Shown here piece after piece: positions 31,523-38,862 of a DNA stretch of 38,862 nucleotides. Source of the stretch: Ignavibacteriales bacterium (GTDB taxonomy: Bacteria; Bacteroidota; Ignavibacteria; UBA10030); assembly GCA_016192345.1 (NCBI GenBank), contig JACPUH010000050.1, forward strand, positions 1 to 38,862, read 5' to 3'. The notes under the pieces were generated by a model. The model was given only the letters and a program-made list of their open reading frames with translations. It had not been told where the DNA came from and did not search any database. The first letter of the stretch is position 1; every line of letters starts with the position of its first letter. The position numbers and the translations under genes are program-made.

Positions 31523-33313
31523 TCATCTCCCGACAGGGTGTCCATATTTATTGAAAAACTCCTCCAACCCTTTGACAATCTGTTCTGCCATCCGTTTTCG
31601 AAACCCGTCATCGATCAGCTTCATTTCGTCCTCCGGGTTGGAGAGGAACGCGGTCTCCACCAGGACATTGGGAAACTGAGTCGGTGCATTCAGGGTAAAA
31701 TTGAAGCTCCCGATGACGCCGAACTGGCCCAGGCCGAGCTCCAGCATCTTTGCGTACATGATATCCGAGAGCGGTTGAAAACCGGTGTGCCGGTAATACG
31801 TGCTTGTTCCCTGTACCGTCTCCGGGTCCGAATTTCCACCAATGGAGTTGCAATGAATGCTCACCAGCACATGCGCACCTCCTTGTTGGGCAACCTCCCA
31901 ACGGTCCGACATGCTGACGCCATTGGTATCCGTTCGCGTCATCACCACCCTCGCTCCTTTTGCCTGGAGGATTGACTGGAGATGGCGCGCTGTGGCGAAT
32001 GTCACGTCCATTTCACGCGCCCCGGTGGCGCCGAAGGCTCCCTGGTTCTCTCCGCCGTGTCCCGCATCGACCGCGATGGCCATCCCCGCGAGAGCGGAAT
32101 CGGGATTCAGGATCAGAGGAGGGCGACGAACCCGCACGCGCAACGCAGAGCCGCTCTCATACCCGATATCATACCCCCAATGCTGTTCCTCACGTAATGC
32201 GATCGTGAGCCGGTAGTGATCTGTCCCCACCTGGTCCCAACTGACCGTCTTGATCCCCGCGGCGGAAAGATGGTGGGTGATCCAGTTGGTGTTGGAAGTA
32301 GCGCCAAATACATCGACGGTGATCGCCGCGGGATTGACCTGTTGATCGGTGATATAAGGAAGTTTCTCACTGAGAGAAATCGTCACGATATCCTCTCTCG
32401 AATTTCCCGTGGCAGAAATTGAACCGACGAGCGACCGGGGCAACGGCGTTTCCAACGGCATGACCGTGGCAAAATCCTCCGGCAGCCATCCAATAAGTCC
32501 TTCGGATAACTGAACGCGGTACTGACGTCCCACCTTTCCGGAAACCTGAACCCGCACGCCTGCCTGGAGATACCCGAGCTTCGCTCCACCAAGGCGATCC
32601 TCCCCCAATCCGGCGTTGAGGAACGGTCTTCGGCCCTTCACTTCCACCGTCCGCGGCAATTCAAGGGGCACGAAGGAGACTCTCCCTTTTGCGAACGCTT
32701 TCTCACTCGACCAGAAACTTTTCTTAAGTCGCACTTCAATCCGTCCCTCGCGGGTTTCATCCGTTTCCTTCACACCATAACGGCCCAGGTACACTCCCTC
32801 CGATTGCTCGATCATCGCAATGCCGGATTCCACTCCCTCGATATCGAACGATGCTTCGTACCCCGGGCTCCCTTTGAACCGAACCTCGAGAATATTATCC
32901 CTCCCCAACCAGAGATTCTGCGACGGCTCGATGGACGCGACATCGATTGCAAGCGGTTCGTGCGGGAGGGGTTTGGGGGGGTCGGGGCGGACAACGACAA
33001 ATTCTCTCCATAACGAATCGCCTGCCGGGGATTGCACCACGATCCGCAATGGATTTGCACCTACAGGAAATTGCAGGAGCGCTACAAAAGCCCCGCTGGG
33101 ATAGACTTTCAATTCCTTGCCGTTGACGAACGCTTTTGCATTCGGATGTGTGCTTGCGGCGATTCGTTGTCTCCCTGTCATAACTCTCAGTGTGTCGCGG
33201 TCCGGGATTATCATCCGAAGATACAAAGAGTCTTGTTTCACAAGGGAATCCGTCGGGCTTTGCCCAAACACAAAAGATGGGAACACGAGCAGTACGGCGT
33301 AGGCGAGTTTCAA
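31523..33313 (-). CDS. N-acetylmuramoyl-L-alanine amidase (Amidase_3)
   Basis: The 596-residue protein has a signal peptide (KLAYAVLLVFPSFVFGQ). The long middle part has an SH3-like segment (about 225-290, LGYLQAGVRVQVSGKVGRQY) and an AMIN-like beta-rich region (about 295-400). The catalytic domain (about 405-596) shows the zinc ligands in IAVDAGHGG (His), GAREMDVT (Glu) and SIHCNS (His), plus the catalytic Glu in VETAFLSN. It cuts the amide bond between MurNAc and the stem peptide during cell separation, in the periplasm. It lies within the arginine block on the same strand but is functionally unrelated. Confidence 0.95.
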   Translation of the reverse strand: MKLAYAVLLVFPSFVFGQSPTDSLVKQDSLYLRMIIPDRDTLRVMTGRQRIAASTHPNAKAFVNGKELKVYPSGAFVALLQFPVGANPLRIVVQSPAGDSLWREFVVVRPDPPKPLPHEPLAIDVASIEPSQNLWLGRDNILEVRFKGSPGYEASFDIEGVESGIAMIEQSEGVYLGRYGVKETDETREGRIEVRLKKSFWSSEKAFAKGRVSFVPLELPRTVEVKGRRPFLNAGLGEDRLGGAKLGYLQAGVRVQVSGKVGRQYRVQLSEGLIGWLPEDFATVMPLETPLPRSLVGSISATGNSREDIVTISLSEKLPYITDQQVNPAAITVDVFGATSNTNWITHHLSAAGIKTVSWDQVGTDHYRLTIALREEQHWGYDIGYESGSALRVRVRRPPLILNPDSALAGMAIAVDAGHGGENQGAFGATGAREMDVTFATARHLQSILQAKGARVVMTRTDTNGVSMSDRWEVAQQGGAHVLVSIHCNSIGGNSDPETVQGTSTYYRHTGFQPLSDIMYAKMLELGLGQFGVIGSFNFTLNAPTQFPNVLVETAFLSNPEDEMKLIDDGFRKRMAEQIVKGLEEFFNKYGHPVGR

Positions 33314-33391
33314 AGGACCTCCTGGGAAGGGAATAAGAACAGATTGAAGAAACCAAGAAATGCCAAAAGATACAAGGCAAAGGACCGGTAC

Positions 33392-33427
33392 AATAAAAAA
33401 GCCGACGGTTCAAGCACCATCGGCTTT
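33392..33427 (-). terminator. rho-independent terminator after argG
   Basis: AAAGCCGACGG (33398-33408) and CCATCGGCTTT (33417-33427) form an 11-bp stem with one mismatch and an 8-nt loop. On the minus strand the stem is followed by six T. It should end the argG transcript before the amidase gene. Confidence 0.85.
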
Positions 33428-33453
33428 GTGTCTCTTGGAATGGCCCTGGTGGA

Positions 33454-34710
33454 TCAATTCTTCAGGGTTTTCTTGATCTTGCCGCGAATCCCCTTTTTCT
33501 TCTTTGAGAATCCATTCTTGTTCACCTGGTAATACGTTTTCACCGGGAGGGTGAAGATCTTGATATAACCCTCGCTCGCTTTGTGATCGAACGTATCTTC
33601 GGCAGTGTAGGTTGCCAGCTTCATGTTGTAGAGAGAGTTGGCAGAGGAGCGCCCGGCGACGTCGACGTTTCCCTTGTATAATTTCACCGTCACAGACCCA
33701 TTGACGGTTTTCTGCGTCTCGTGGATGAACGCGTCGAGTGCCGGTCGAAGCGGGGTAAACCAGAGTCCATTATAGATCATCGTCGCGTAGTCTTGAGCAA
33801 GTTTGGCCTTGTAATGGGCAACCTCCTTGTCCAGCGTCATCCGTTCCAGTTCCCGGTGGGCAAAATGGAGCACGCTGGCGGCGGGGGCTTCGTAGATCTC
33901 TCGTGATTTGATCCCCACAAGACGGTTTTCCACCAGATCAAGCCGTCCTACGGCATTCGCGCCGGCAATTTCATTCAGTTGGTCCAGGAGTGCAACCCCG
34001 TCCATCTTTTTACCGTTCAACCGGACCGGAATGCCTTCTTGGAACTCGATTTCCACGTACGTTGGCTTGTCCGGAGCCTTTTCCGGCGAGACGGTGCGTT
34101 GATAAGCATCTTCGGGGGGCGCAACCGTCGGATCCTCCAGTACACCGCACTCGATAGCCGTTCCCCAGATATTTTCATCGATCGAATACGGGTTCGCTTT
34201 TGAAGCACTCACTGGAATTCCGTGCATATTGGCGTACTCGATCTCATCCTCCCGCGATTTGAACTCCCAATCCCGCAACGGCGCCAGGACTTTGAGATGC
34301 GGGGCCAGGGCCGCCACCGCTGCTTCAAACCGGACCTGATCGTTCCCCTTGCCAGTACAACCATGAGCCACGGCGGTGCACTTCTCACGAATCGCAACTT
34401 CGACAAGCGCCTTCGCAAGAAGCGGACGACCAAGCGCTGTAGCCATGGGGTACGTGTGCTCGTACAACGCCCCGGCTTTCAAGGCGCGCCAGATGTACTC
34501 CTCCACGAATTCCTTGCGGAGGTCCTGCATATAGACCTTCTTGGCCCCGGTTTTGTAGGCTTTCTCCGGGACGCCGATAAGTTCCTTCTTTTGTCCAAGG
34601 TTTCCCGTCACCGTCACGATATCGGCATGGTACTTCTCCTGCAACCATTTCACGATGACCGAGGTATCAAGACCCCCGGAATACGCAACTGCAATTTTTT
34701 GCTTCTTCAC
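33454..34710 (-). CDS. argG: argininosuccinate synthase
   Basis: This 418-residue protein starts at GTG 34710 after AAAGGA. It has the ATP-pyrophosphatase P-loop [15 protein letters not shown], the citrulline/aspartate-binding segments ([21 protein letters not shown]) and [20 protein letters not shown]. It condenses citrulline and aspartate to argininosuccinate. The C-terminus has an extra lysine-rich tail ([20 protein letters not shown]), which makes it slightly longer than usual. It lies after argR; the spacer holds a 7-bp tandem repeat. Regulation by ArgR is expected, but no ARG box is clear. Confidence 0.97.
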   Translation of the reverse strand: MKKQKIAVAYSGGLDTSVIVKWLQEKYHADIVTVTGNLGQKKELIGVPEKAYKTGAKKVYMQDLRKEFVEEYIWRALKAGALYEHTYPMATALGRPLLAKALVEVAIREKCTAVAHGCTGKGNDQVRFEAAVAALAPHLKVLAPLRDWEFKSREDEIEYANMHGIPVSASKANPYSIDENIWGTAIECGVLEDPTVAPPEDAYQRTVSPEKAPDKPTYVEIEFQEGIPVRLNGKKMDGVALLDQLNEIAGANAVGRLDLVENRLVGIKSREIYEAPAASVLHFAHRELERMTLDKEVAHYKAKLAQDYATMIYNGLWFTPLRPALDAFIHETQKTVNGSVTVKLYKGNVDVAGRSSANSLYNMKLATYTAEDTFDHKASEGYIKIFTLPVKTYYQVNKNGFSKKKKGIRGKIKKTLKN

Positions 34711-34726
34711 GATGATTCCTTTCTGA

Positions 34727-34758
34727 GTTCGAGTTCAAAGTTCAAAGTTCAAAGTTGG
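34727..34758. repeat. GTTCAAA tandem repeat in the argR-argG spacer
   Basis: GTTCAAA occurs three times in direct succession (34733-34753), preceded by a degenerate GTTCGA and followed by GTTGG. A very A/T-rich stretch lies next to it (about 34770-34800). Confidence 0.75.
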
Positions 34759-34801
34759 ATAGTTGCCAATTTTTCATTTTTAGTTTTTAATTTTTAATTA
34801 A

Positions 34802-35263
34802 TCAAGCTACTCTCTGCTGCGGGCCCATCATGAACTTCCGGAGCAGTTTGAGAACTTCACCGGTTTTTTCCACGGATGAGGGGGTGATGAAAATCGTATT
34901 GTCGCCGGCGATCGTACCGAGTATCGAGGGAAGGTGCATGCTGTCGATGATCTCCGCCACTCCCTGTGCGCGTCCCGGCAATGTTTTAATGACGATCACC
35001 GACTCGTTCGCATCGATGCGCTCTACTTCATACCCGATAAACGGCTTCAACCTTCGTTCTTCGCTCTCGGTATGCAGCACGTAGCGCACCCCTTCCTCGG
35101 CGTTCACGCGTGCGATGCCGAGCTCTTTGAAGTCACGGGAAAGCGTTGCCTGGGTAACATCGAAGCCGGCCTTCTTCAGAGCCCGGCAAAGGTCATCCTG
35201 GCTGGTGATCACCTGGTGCGTGATGATCTGCTTGATGGCAAATTGACGGCTCTGTTTGTTCAT
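34802..35263 (-). CDS. argR: arginine repressor
   Basis: The 153-residue protein is standard for ArgR/AhrC. The N-terminal winged helix shows the recognition region TQATLSRDFKELG. The C-terminal oligomerisation domain has the arginine-binding GTIAGDNTIF. It binds ARG boxes as an arginine-bound hexamer and represses biosynthesis genes. Its place in the arg cluster suggests self-control of the operon. GGGAGA precedes ATG 35263. It lies 81 bp after argF. Confidence 0.97.
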   Translation of the reverse strand: MNKQSRQFAIKQIITHQVITSQDDLCRALKKAGFDVTQATLSRDFKELGIARVNAEEGVRYVLHTESEERRLKPFIGYEVERIDANESVIVIKTLPGRAQGVAEIIDSMHLPSILGTIAGDNTIFITPSSVEKTGEVLKLLRKFMMGPQQRVA

Positions 35264-35344
35264 AGAGATTCTCCCGGGGTCGATATTTCGTTCCCGACGT
35301 TGCGTTCGTGCCTCAGCGCCCGCTCCGGCAAACGCGTGATCATG

Positions 35345-36253
35345 TTAATCAACGCTCTCCAGCAATTTTGCCATCACGGCTTTCTGGACGTGCAGCCGGT
35401 TTTCGGCCTCATCGAAGACAATCGATTGGGAGCCCTCGATCACGTCGTTCGTAATCTCCTCGCCGCGGTGGGCCGGAAGACAGTGCATCACGGCACAATC
35501 CGGTTTCGCTTGTGCGAGAAGCCGCGCATTGACCTGGTAGCCGGCAAAATCCTTTTTCCGCTTCTCCGACTCCGCCTCCTGCCCCATGCTGGTCCAGACA
35601 TCCGTATAAAGGACGTCGGCATTTTTCACGGCCGCATTTGGATCTTCGATGATTTCGATCGTGCTGACCCCCTGTTTCCTAGCCTGCCGGAGGATTTCCT
35701 CGTTCGGCTCGTACCCCTTCGGCGCTGCCAGTACAAAGTGTAACGGGTACAACATTGCCAACTCCAGCCAGGAGTTCACGACGTTGTTCCCATCACCGAC
35801 GAAAACCACTTTTACCCCGGGTTTCCATTTCCCGTGCTGCCGCATGGTATAGGCATCCGCTAGGATCTGGCAGGGGTGGGAAAGGTCCGTGAGTGCGTTC
35901 ACCACCGGCACCGTGGCGCGGTTGGCCAGCTCCGTCAAAAGCGAGTGATCGAACAGCCGGGCCACGATCATCGCGGTCATCCGGGAGAGCAGTTCCGCCA
36001 TGTCGCTAGCCTTCTCCCGGACCCCGATGCCGACTCCTTCCTGGGAAAGGAAAATCGGGTGACCGCCGAGCTGGAAGACCCCAACCTCAAACGAAACGCG
36101 CGTCCGGAGCGACGGTTTCTGAAAAATCATTGCCACCGACCGGCCGGCGAGAGGACGACGGGTCACATCGGTCTTCAAGGCGTCGGTGAGGAGGAACAAC
36201 TCTTCCAGTTCCCCGGCTTCCAAATCGAGCAGTGAAAGAAAATCTTTTTTCAT
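35345..36253 (-). CDS. argF: ornithine carbamoyltransferase
   Basis: From ATG 36253 it has 302 residues; an in-frame GTG lies at 36262, two bases from the argB stop codon. The carbamoyl-phosphate motif is FQKPSLRTRVSFE. HPCQILADAYT, DVWTSMGQE (ornithine-side SMG) and HCLPAHRGEEIT match true ornithine transcarbamylases. This is notable because many Bacteroidetes use N-acetyl- or N-succinylornithine enzymes; the SMG and HCLPAHRGEE forms argue for ornithine. It makes citrulline in the cytosol, and lies between argB and argR. Confidence 0.96.
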   Translation of the reverse strand: MKKDFLSLLDLEAGELEELFLLTDALKTDVTRRPLAGRSVAMIFQKPSLRTRVSFEVGVFQLGGHPIFLSQEGVGIGVREKASDMAELLSRMTAMIVARLFDHSLLTELANRATVPVVNALTDLSHPCQILADAYTMRQHGKWKPGVKVVFVGDGNNVVNSWLELAMLYPLHFVLAAPKGYEPNEEILRQARKQGVSTIEIIEDPNAAVKNADVLYTDVWTSMGQEAESEKRKKDFAGYQVNARLLAQAKPDCAVMHCLPAHRGEEITNDVIEGSQSIVFDEAENRLHVQKAVMAKLLESVD

Positions 36254-36262
36254 GGGGATCAC

Positions 36263-37117
36263 TTACCCTTCGTGGGTCATTTGTGTGCCGATGCCTTCGT
36301 CGGTGAAAATTTCAAGGAGCAGCGAATGTTTGATCCGGCCGTCGATGATGTGCACCTTGTTCACGCCAGTCTCAAGAGTATCGAACGCCGATCGGACCTT
36401 GGGGATCATGCCGCCGAAGATCGACCCCGCCTCTATCATTTTCGCTGCTTCGGACCTGGCGAGCGTGGAGACGAGCTTGTTATTGACGACGACTCCTTCA
36501 ATATCGCTTAAGTACACCAGCTTTTCCGCCTTCAGCGCGGCCGCCACAGCCCCCGCTGCGAGGTCGGCGTTGATGTTGAGCATCTGACCGTTCTCTCCCA
36601 CCCCGATGGGAGCGATCACCGGCATCATGCCATTCTGCAGCAACAGATTGATGAACGGAACGTTCACCGAGGCGATTTCCCCGACAAGCCCCAGGTCCAC
36701 CCCGTCCGGCATGTGTTTCTGCGCCCTCAGCAGCATATTATCCACACCGCACAACCCGATCGCGTTACCGCCGTTGGTGTTGATCAGGTTCACGATCTCC
36801 TTGTTCACCTTTCCTGCCAGCATCATCACCACCAGTTCGATCATTTTCTCGTCGGTGTAGCGATGCCCGCCGATAAATGTCGTCTTGATGTTAAACGCTT
36901 TTGCCGCCTCGGTGATCTCTTTCCCTCCGCCATGAATAATGACAATGTTGATCCCGATCTTTCGCAGGATCGTTACATCCTTCGCGAAGGTCTGCTTGAG
37001 CTGGTCTTCAGTCATCGCCGCACCGCCGTACTTGATGACGAAGGTCTTCCCTTCGTACGTCTGGATGTACGGCAACGCCTCGATCAGTACTTCTTCCTTG
37101 GTGGATGCATCAATCAT
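36263..37117 (-). CDS. argB: acetylglutamate kinase
   Basis: This 284-residue protein shows FVIKYGGAAM (phosphate-binding Lys-Gly-Gly), VIIHGGGKEI, GLCGVDNML and LNINADLAAGAVA (N-acetylglutamate site). The end, KHSLLLEIFTDEGIGTQM, has the signature seen in arginine-sensitive enzymes, so feedback inhibition by arginine is plausible. It phosphorylates N-acetylglutamate. The argF start lies ten bases downstream of its stop. The spacer to argJ (37118-37306) contains a short tandem repeat and no other gene. Confidence 0.96.
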   Translation of the reverse strand: MIDASTKEEVLIEALPYIQTYEGKTFVIKYGGAAMTEDQLKQTFAKDVTILRKIGINIVIIHGGGKEITEAAKAFNIKTTFIGGHRYTDEKMIELVVMMLAGKVNKEIVNLINTNGGNAIGLCGVDNMLLRAQKHMPDGVDLGLVGEIASVNVPFINLLLQNGMMPVIAPIGVGENGQMLNINADLAAGAVAAALKAEKLVYLSDIEGVVVNNKLVSTLARSEAAKMIEAGSIFGGMIPKVRSAFDTLETGVNKVHIIDGRIKHSLLLEIFTDEGIGTQMTHEG

Positions 37118-37252
37118 TCTCTCAAACCAAATAGATAGTGGATATGATAAATTGCTTCGGGGCTACGGAGAGTCGGGGCATCGGTGAGAACAGCATTATT
37201 ACCTGAAGTCTTCAAACCGATTATTCATGGATGTGCCGTCGCCTCCTACCAC

Positions 37253-37300
37253 CGTTGCCCCGTTGCTCCGTTGCTCCGTTGCTCCGTTGCTCCGTTGCTC
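37253..37300. repeat. CGTTGCTC tandem repeat in the argJ-argB spacer
   Basis: Six 8-bp units: CGTTGCCC once (37253-37260) and CGTTGCTC five times (37261-37300). It is in the leader of argB just past the argJ stop. The number of units could change by slippage. Confidence 0.85.
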
Positions 37301-37306
37301 CTGGAC

Positions 37307-38527
37307 TCACGACCGGTAGCTTGCGTTGATGTGCACATACTCCTTCGTCAAATCGCACGTCCAGAACCGAGCAAACTCGTTCCCCTGGTTCAGGTCGATA
37401 ACAATGAGGACGTTCTCCTGCAGCAGGATTTGCTTTGCCTTCTCTTCATCGAGGACAATTTCATAGTTCTTCTTCAATACCGGTAGATCGTTGAAGGAAA
37501 TCTCGACGTTGTCCGGATTGATATCGACACCGGAGTACCCTACGGCGGCGAGGATCCTCCCCCAGTTCGCGTCGGCACCGTGGATCGCGGTCTTGACCAA
37601 ATTCGAATTCGCCACGGCTTTCCCGACCTGCGCCGCTTCGTCTTCTGTTCGCGCTCCCTTGACCTGGATTTCGATCAGTTTAGTCGCCCCTTCTCCATCC
37701 CGTGCGATCATCTTGGCCAGCTTGATCAGCACATATTCGAGGGCGGCTGAAAACAAGACAAATTCCTCAGAATTTTCACCAAACGGGGCATTATTGGCAT
37801 GGCCGTTGGCAAGGATCAAAACCTGGTCGTTCGTGCTCATATCGCCGTCGACCGTGATCCGGTTGAACGACCGGTTGTTTGCTGCCCGAAGCGCCTTCAT
37901 CAAAAGGGGTTGAGATATCGCCGCATCGGTGGTGATAAAACCGAGCATTGTTGCCATGTTGGGCGCGATCATGCCGGAGCCCTTTGCCACTCCCCCGATC
38001 GTCACTGTCGCGGCGCCGAGCGTGAATTGTACGGCAACCTCTTTCGGATACGTATCGGTGGTCATGATCGCTTCAGCCACATCCTTGTTGCCGGACCGGC
38101 TCAGTCCGGACGCAAGCTCCTTTATTGCCGGAAAGACTTTCTCCATGGGCATATACTGCCCGATCACTCCCGTGGAGGAAACCATGACCTGTTCCTCGGG
38201 GATGTTCAATGCCTTGGCGGTTTCCCGGACCATATCCCACGCATCGTTGAACCCCCGCTCTCCGGTGCAGGCGTTCGCATTGCCACTGTTGACGATAACG
38301 GCAGAGCAGAGAGCCGATTTTGCGAGTTGTGCCTTATCGACCAGGATGGGAGCTGCTTGGGTCTTGTTGAGTGTAAAGACGCCTGCTACGGTGGCCGGTG
38401 TTTTGGAAACGATCATCGCAATATCTTTTTTGGCTTTGCGGATGCCGCAATACATCGCGGCAGCGTGAAAGCCTTGGGGAGCCGTAACGCCCCCCGGGCA
38501 CTCATGCACCGTGAGTTCCTCTTTCAT
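37307..38527 (-). CDS. argJ: bifunctional glutamate N-acetyltransferase/amino-acid acetyltransferase
   Basis: This 406-residue protein has the ArgJ self-cleavage region KGSGMIAPNMATMLGFITTD, with the Ala-Thr scissile bond; the new N-terminal Thr is the nucleophile. IHGADANWGRILAAVGYSGV and INASYRS at the C-terminus are further family landmarks. It transfers acetyl from N-acetylornithine to glutamate, giving the cyclic pathway; some members also use acetyl-CoA. The start overlaps the argC stop as ATGA, so translation is coupled. Confidence 0.97.
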   Translation of the reverse strand: MKEELTVHECPGGVTAPQGFHAAAMYCGIRKAKKDIAMIVSKTPATVAGVFTLNKTQAAPILVDKAQLAKSALCSAVIVNSGNANACTGERGFNDAWDMVRETAKALNIPEEQVMVSSTGVIGQYMPMEKVFPAIKELASGLSRSGNKDVAEAIMTTDTYPKEVAVQFTLGAATVTIGGVAKGSGMIAPNMATMLGFITTDAAISQPLLMKALRAANNRSFNRITVDGDMSTNDQVLILANGHANNAPFGENSEEFVLFSAALEYVLIKLAKMIARDGEGATKLIEIQVKGARTEDEAAQVGKAVANSNLVKTAIHGADANWGRILAAVGYSGVDINPDNVEISFNDLPVLKKNYEIVLDEEKAKQILLQENVLIVIDLNQGNEFARFWTCDLTKEYVHINASYRS

Positions 38528-38862
38528 ACAAGTCCCTCCGTTTCTTCCAGTCCAAACATCAGGTTCATATTCTGCACAGCTTGTCCAGCGGCTCCTTTGA
38601 TCAGGTTATCGATTGTCGAAAAAACAATCAGTTGGTTATTGTCGGGGTAGACCCGGAACCCGATGTCGATAAAGTTGGTATGGTTCACATGCTTGATCTC
38701 CGGGATCAATGTGTCGGAGATGCGGACGAATGGTTCTTTGGAATAGTATTTCTGATACGCCGCCAGCACATCGGCCTGAACGATCTTCTTCTTTAACGGG
38801 GCGTAGATGCTGGTATAGATTCCCCGCGTGATGGGGAGAAGATGGGGAACGAATGTAAGTCC
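38524..38862 (-). CDS. argC: N-acetyl-gamma-glutamyl-phosphate reductase (C-terminal part; runs off the window)
   Basis: The last 112 codons of the gene are present and the frame is open at the window edge. Residues GLTFVPHLLPITRGIYTSIY are the ArgC segment that follows the catalytic region, and HTNFIDIGFRVYPDNNQLIV matches the C-terminal domain. The NADP-binding domain and the promoter lie outside the window. It reduces N-acetylglutamyl phosphate to the semialdehyde. Confidence 0.95.
   Translation of the reverse strand, partial: GLTFVPHLLPITRGIYTSIYAPLKKKIVQADVLAAYQKYYSKEPFVRISDTLIPEIKHVNHTNFIDIGFRVYPDNNQLIVFSTIDNLIKGAAGQAVQNMNLMFGLEETEGLV

Noticed and set aside
34711..34801. Possible ARG box in the A/T-rich argR-argG spacer
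   Set aside because: Stretches such as TTAATTTTTAATTAA are A/T-rich, but none shows the two-fold symmetric 18-bp ARG box pattern clearly enough.

Overview
The window most resembles a chromosomal segment of a Bacteroidota/Chlorobi-type bacterium, perhaps Ignavibacteria-like. The evidence is the arginine gene order (argC-argJ-argB-argF-argR-argG ... argH), a sensor kinase with a periplasmic two-component-regulator propeller, Ser/Thr kinases fused to PD40 propellers or TPRs, and moderately high GC. No rRNA, tRNA, CRISPR array or transposase was seen. The taxonomic call is an inference.

Layout. (1) 1-11898, minus strand: a signalling block with a GAF-SpoIIE/PP2C phosphatase, three membrane Ser/Thr kinases, a STAS anti-sigma-antagonist-like protein and a tandem ABM-domain protein. 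Between the kinases lie short reading frames that begin like a kinase N-terminus. These are chained to the real kinases by ATGA start/stop overlaps. A vestigial kinase C-terminus lies upstream of the TPR kinase. (2) 12220-12696, plus strand: a SlyD-like FKBP isomerase, then about 670 bp with only an interrupted small reading frame. (3) 13365-23131, plus strand: a sensor histidine kinase and NarL-type response regulator, followed by two operons of secreted or lipoprotein genes of unknown function. The regulator gene and both operons carry a TACCAT box exactly 39 nt before a TATACT -10 box, which suggests one small regulon. The second operon ends in a lipoprotein with twelve perfect-length 9-residue repeats, and copies of a roughly 150-170 bp repeat lie on both of its sides. 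(4) 23721-29162, plus strand: a CocE/S15-type secreted hydrolase, then an SDR, a CPBP membrane protease homologue, a PAP2 phosphatase and a Yip1-family membrane protein. (5) 29143-38862, minus strand: a nucleotidyltransferase/small-protein pair, then argH, an N-acetylmuramoyl-L-alanine amidase, argG, argR, argF, argB, argJ and a partial argC.

How the parts may work together. The kinases, SpoIIE-type phosphatase and STAS protein have the parts list of a phosphorylation-controlled partner-switching system. The two-component system probably controls its neighbouring cell-envelope genes through the shared promoter architecture. The arg block encodes most steps from N-acetylglutamate to arginine plus the repressor; argD is not in the window.
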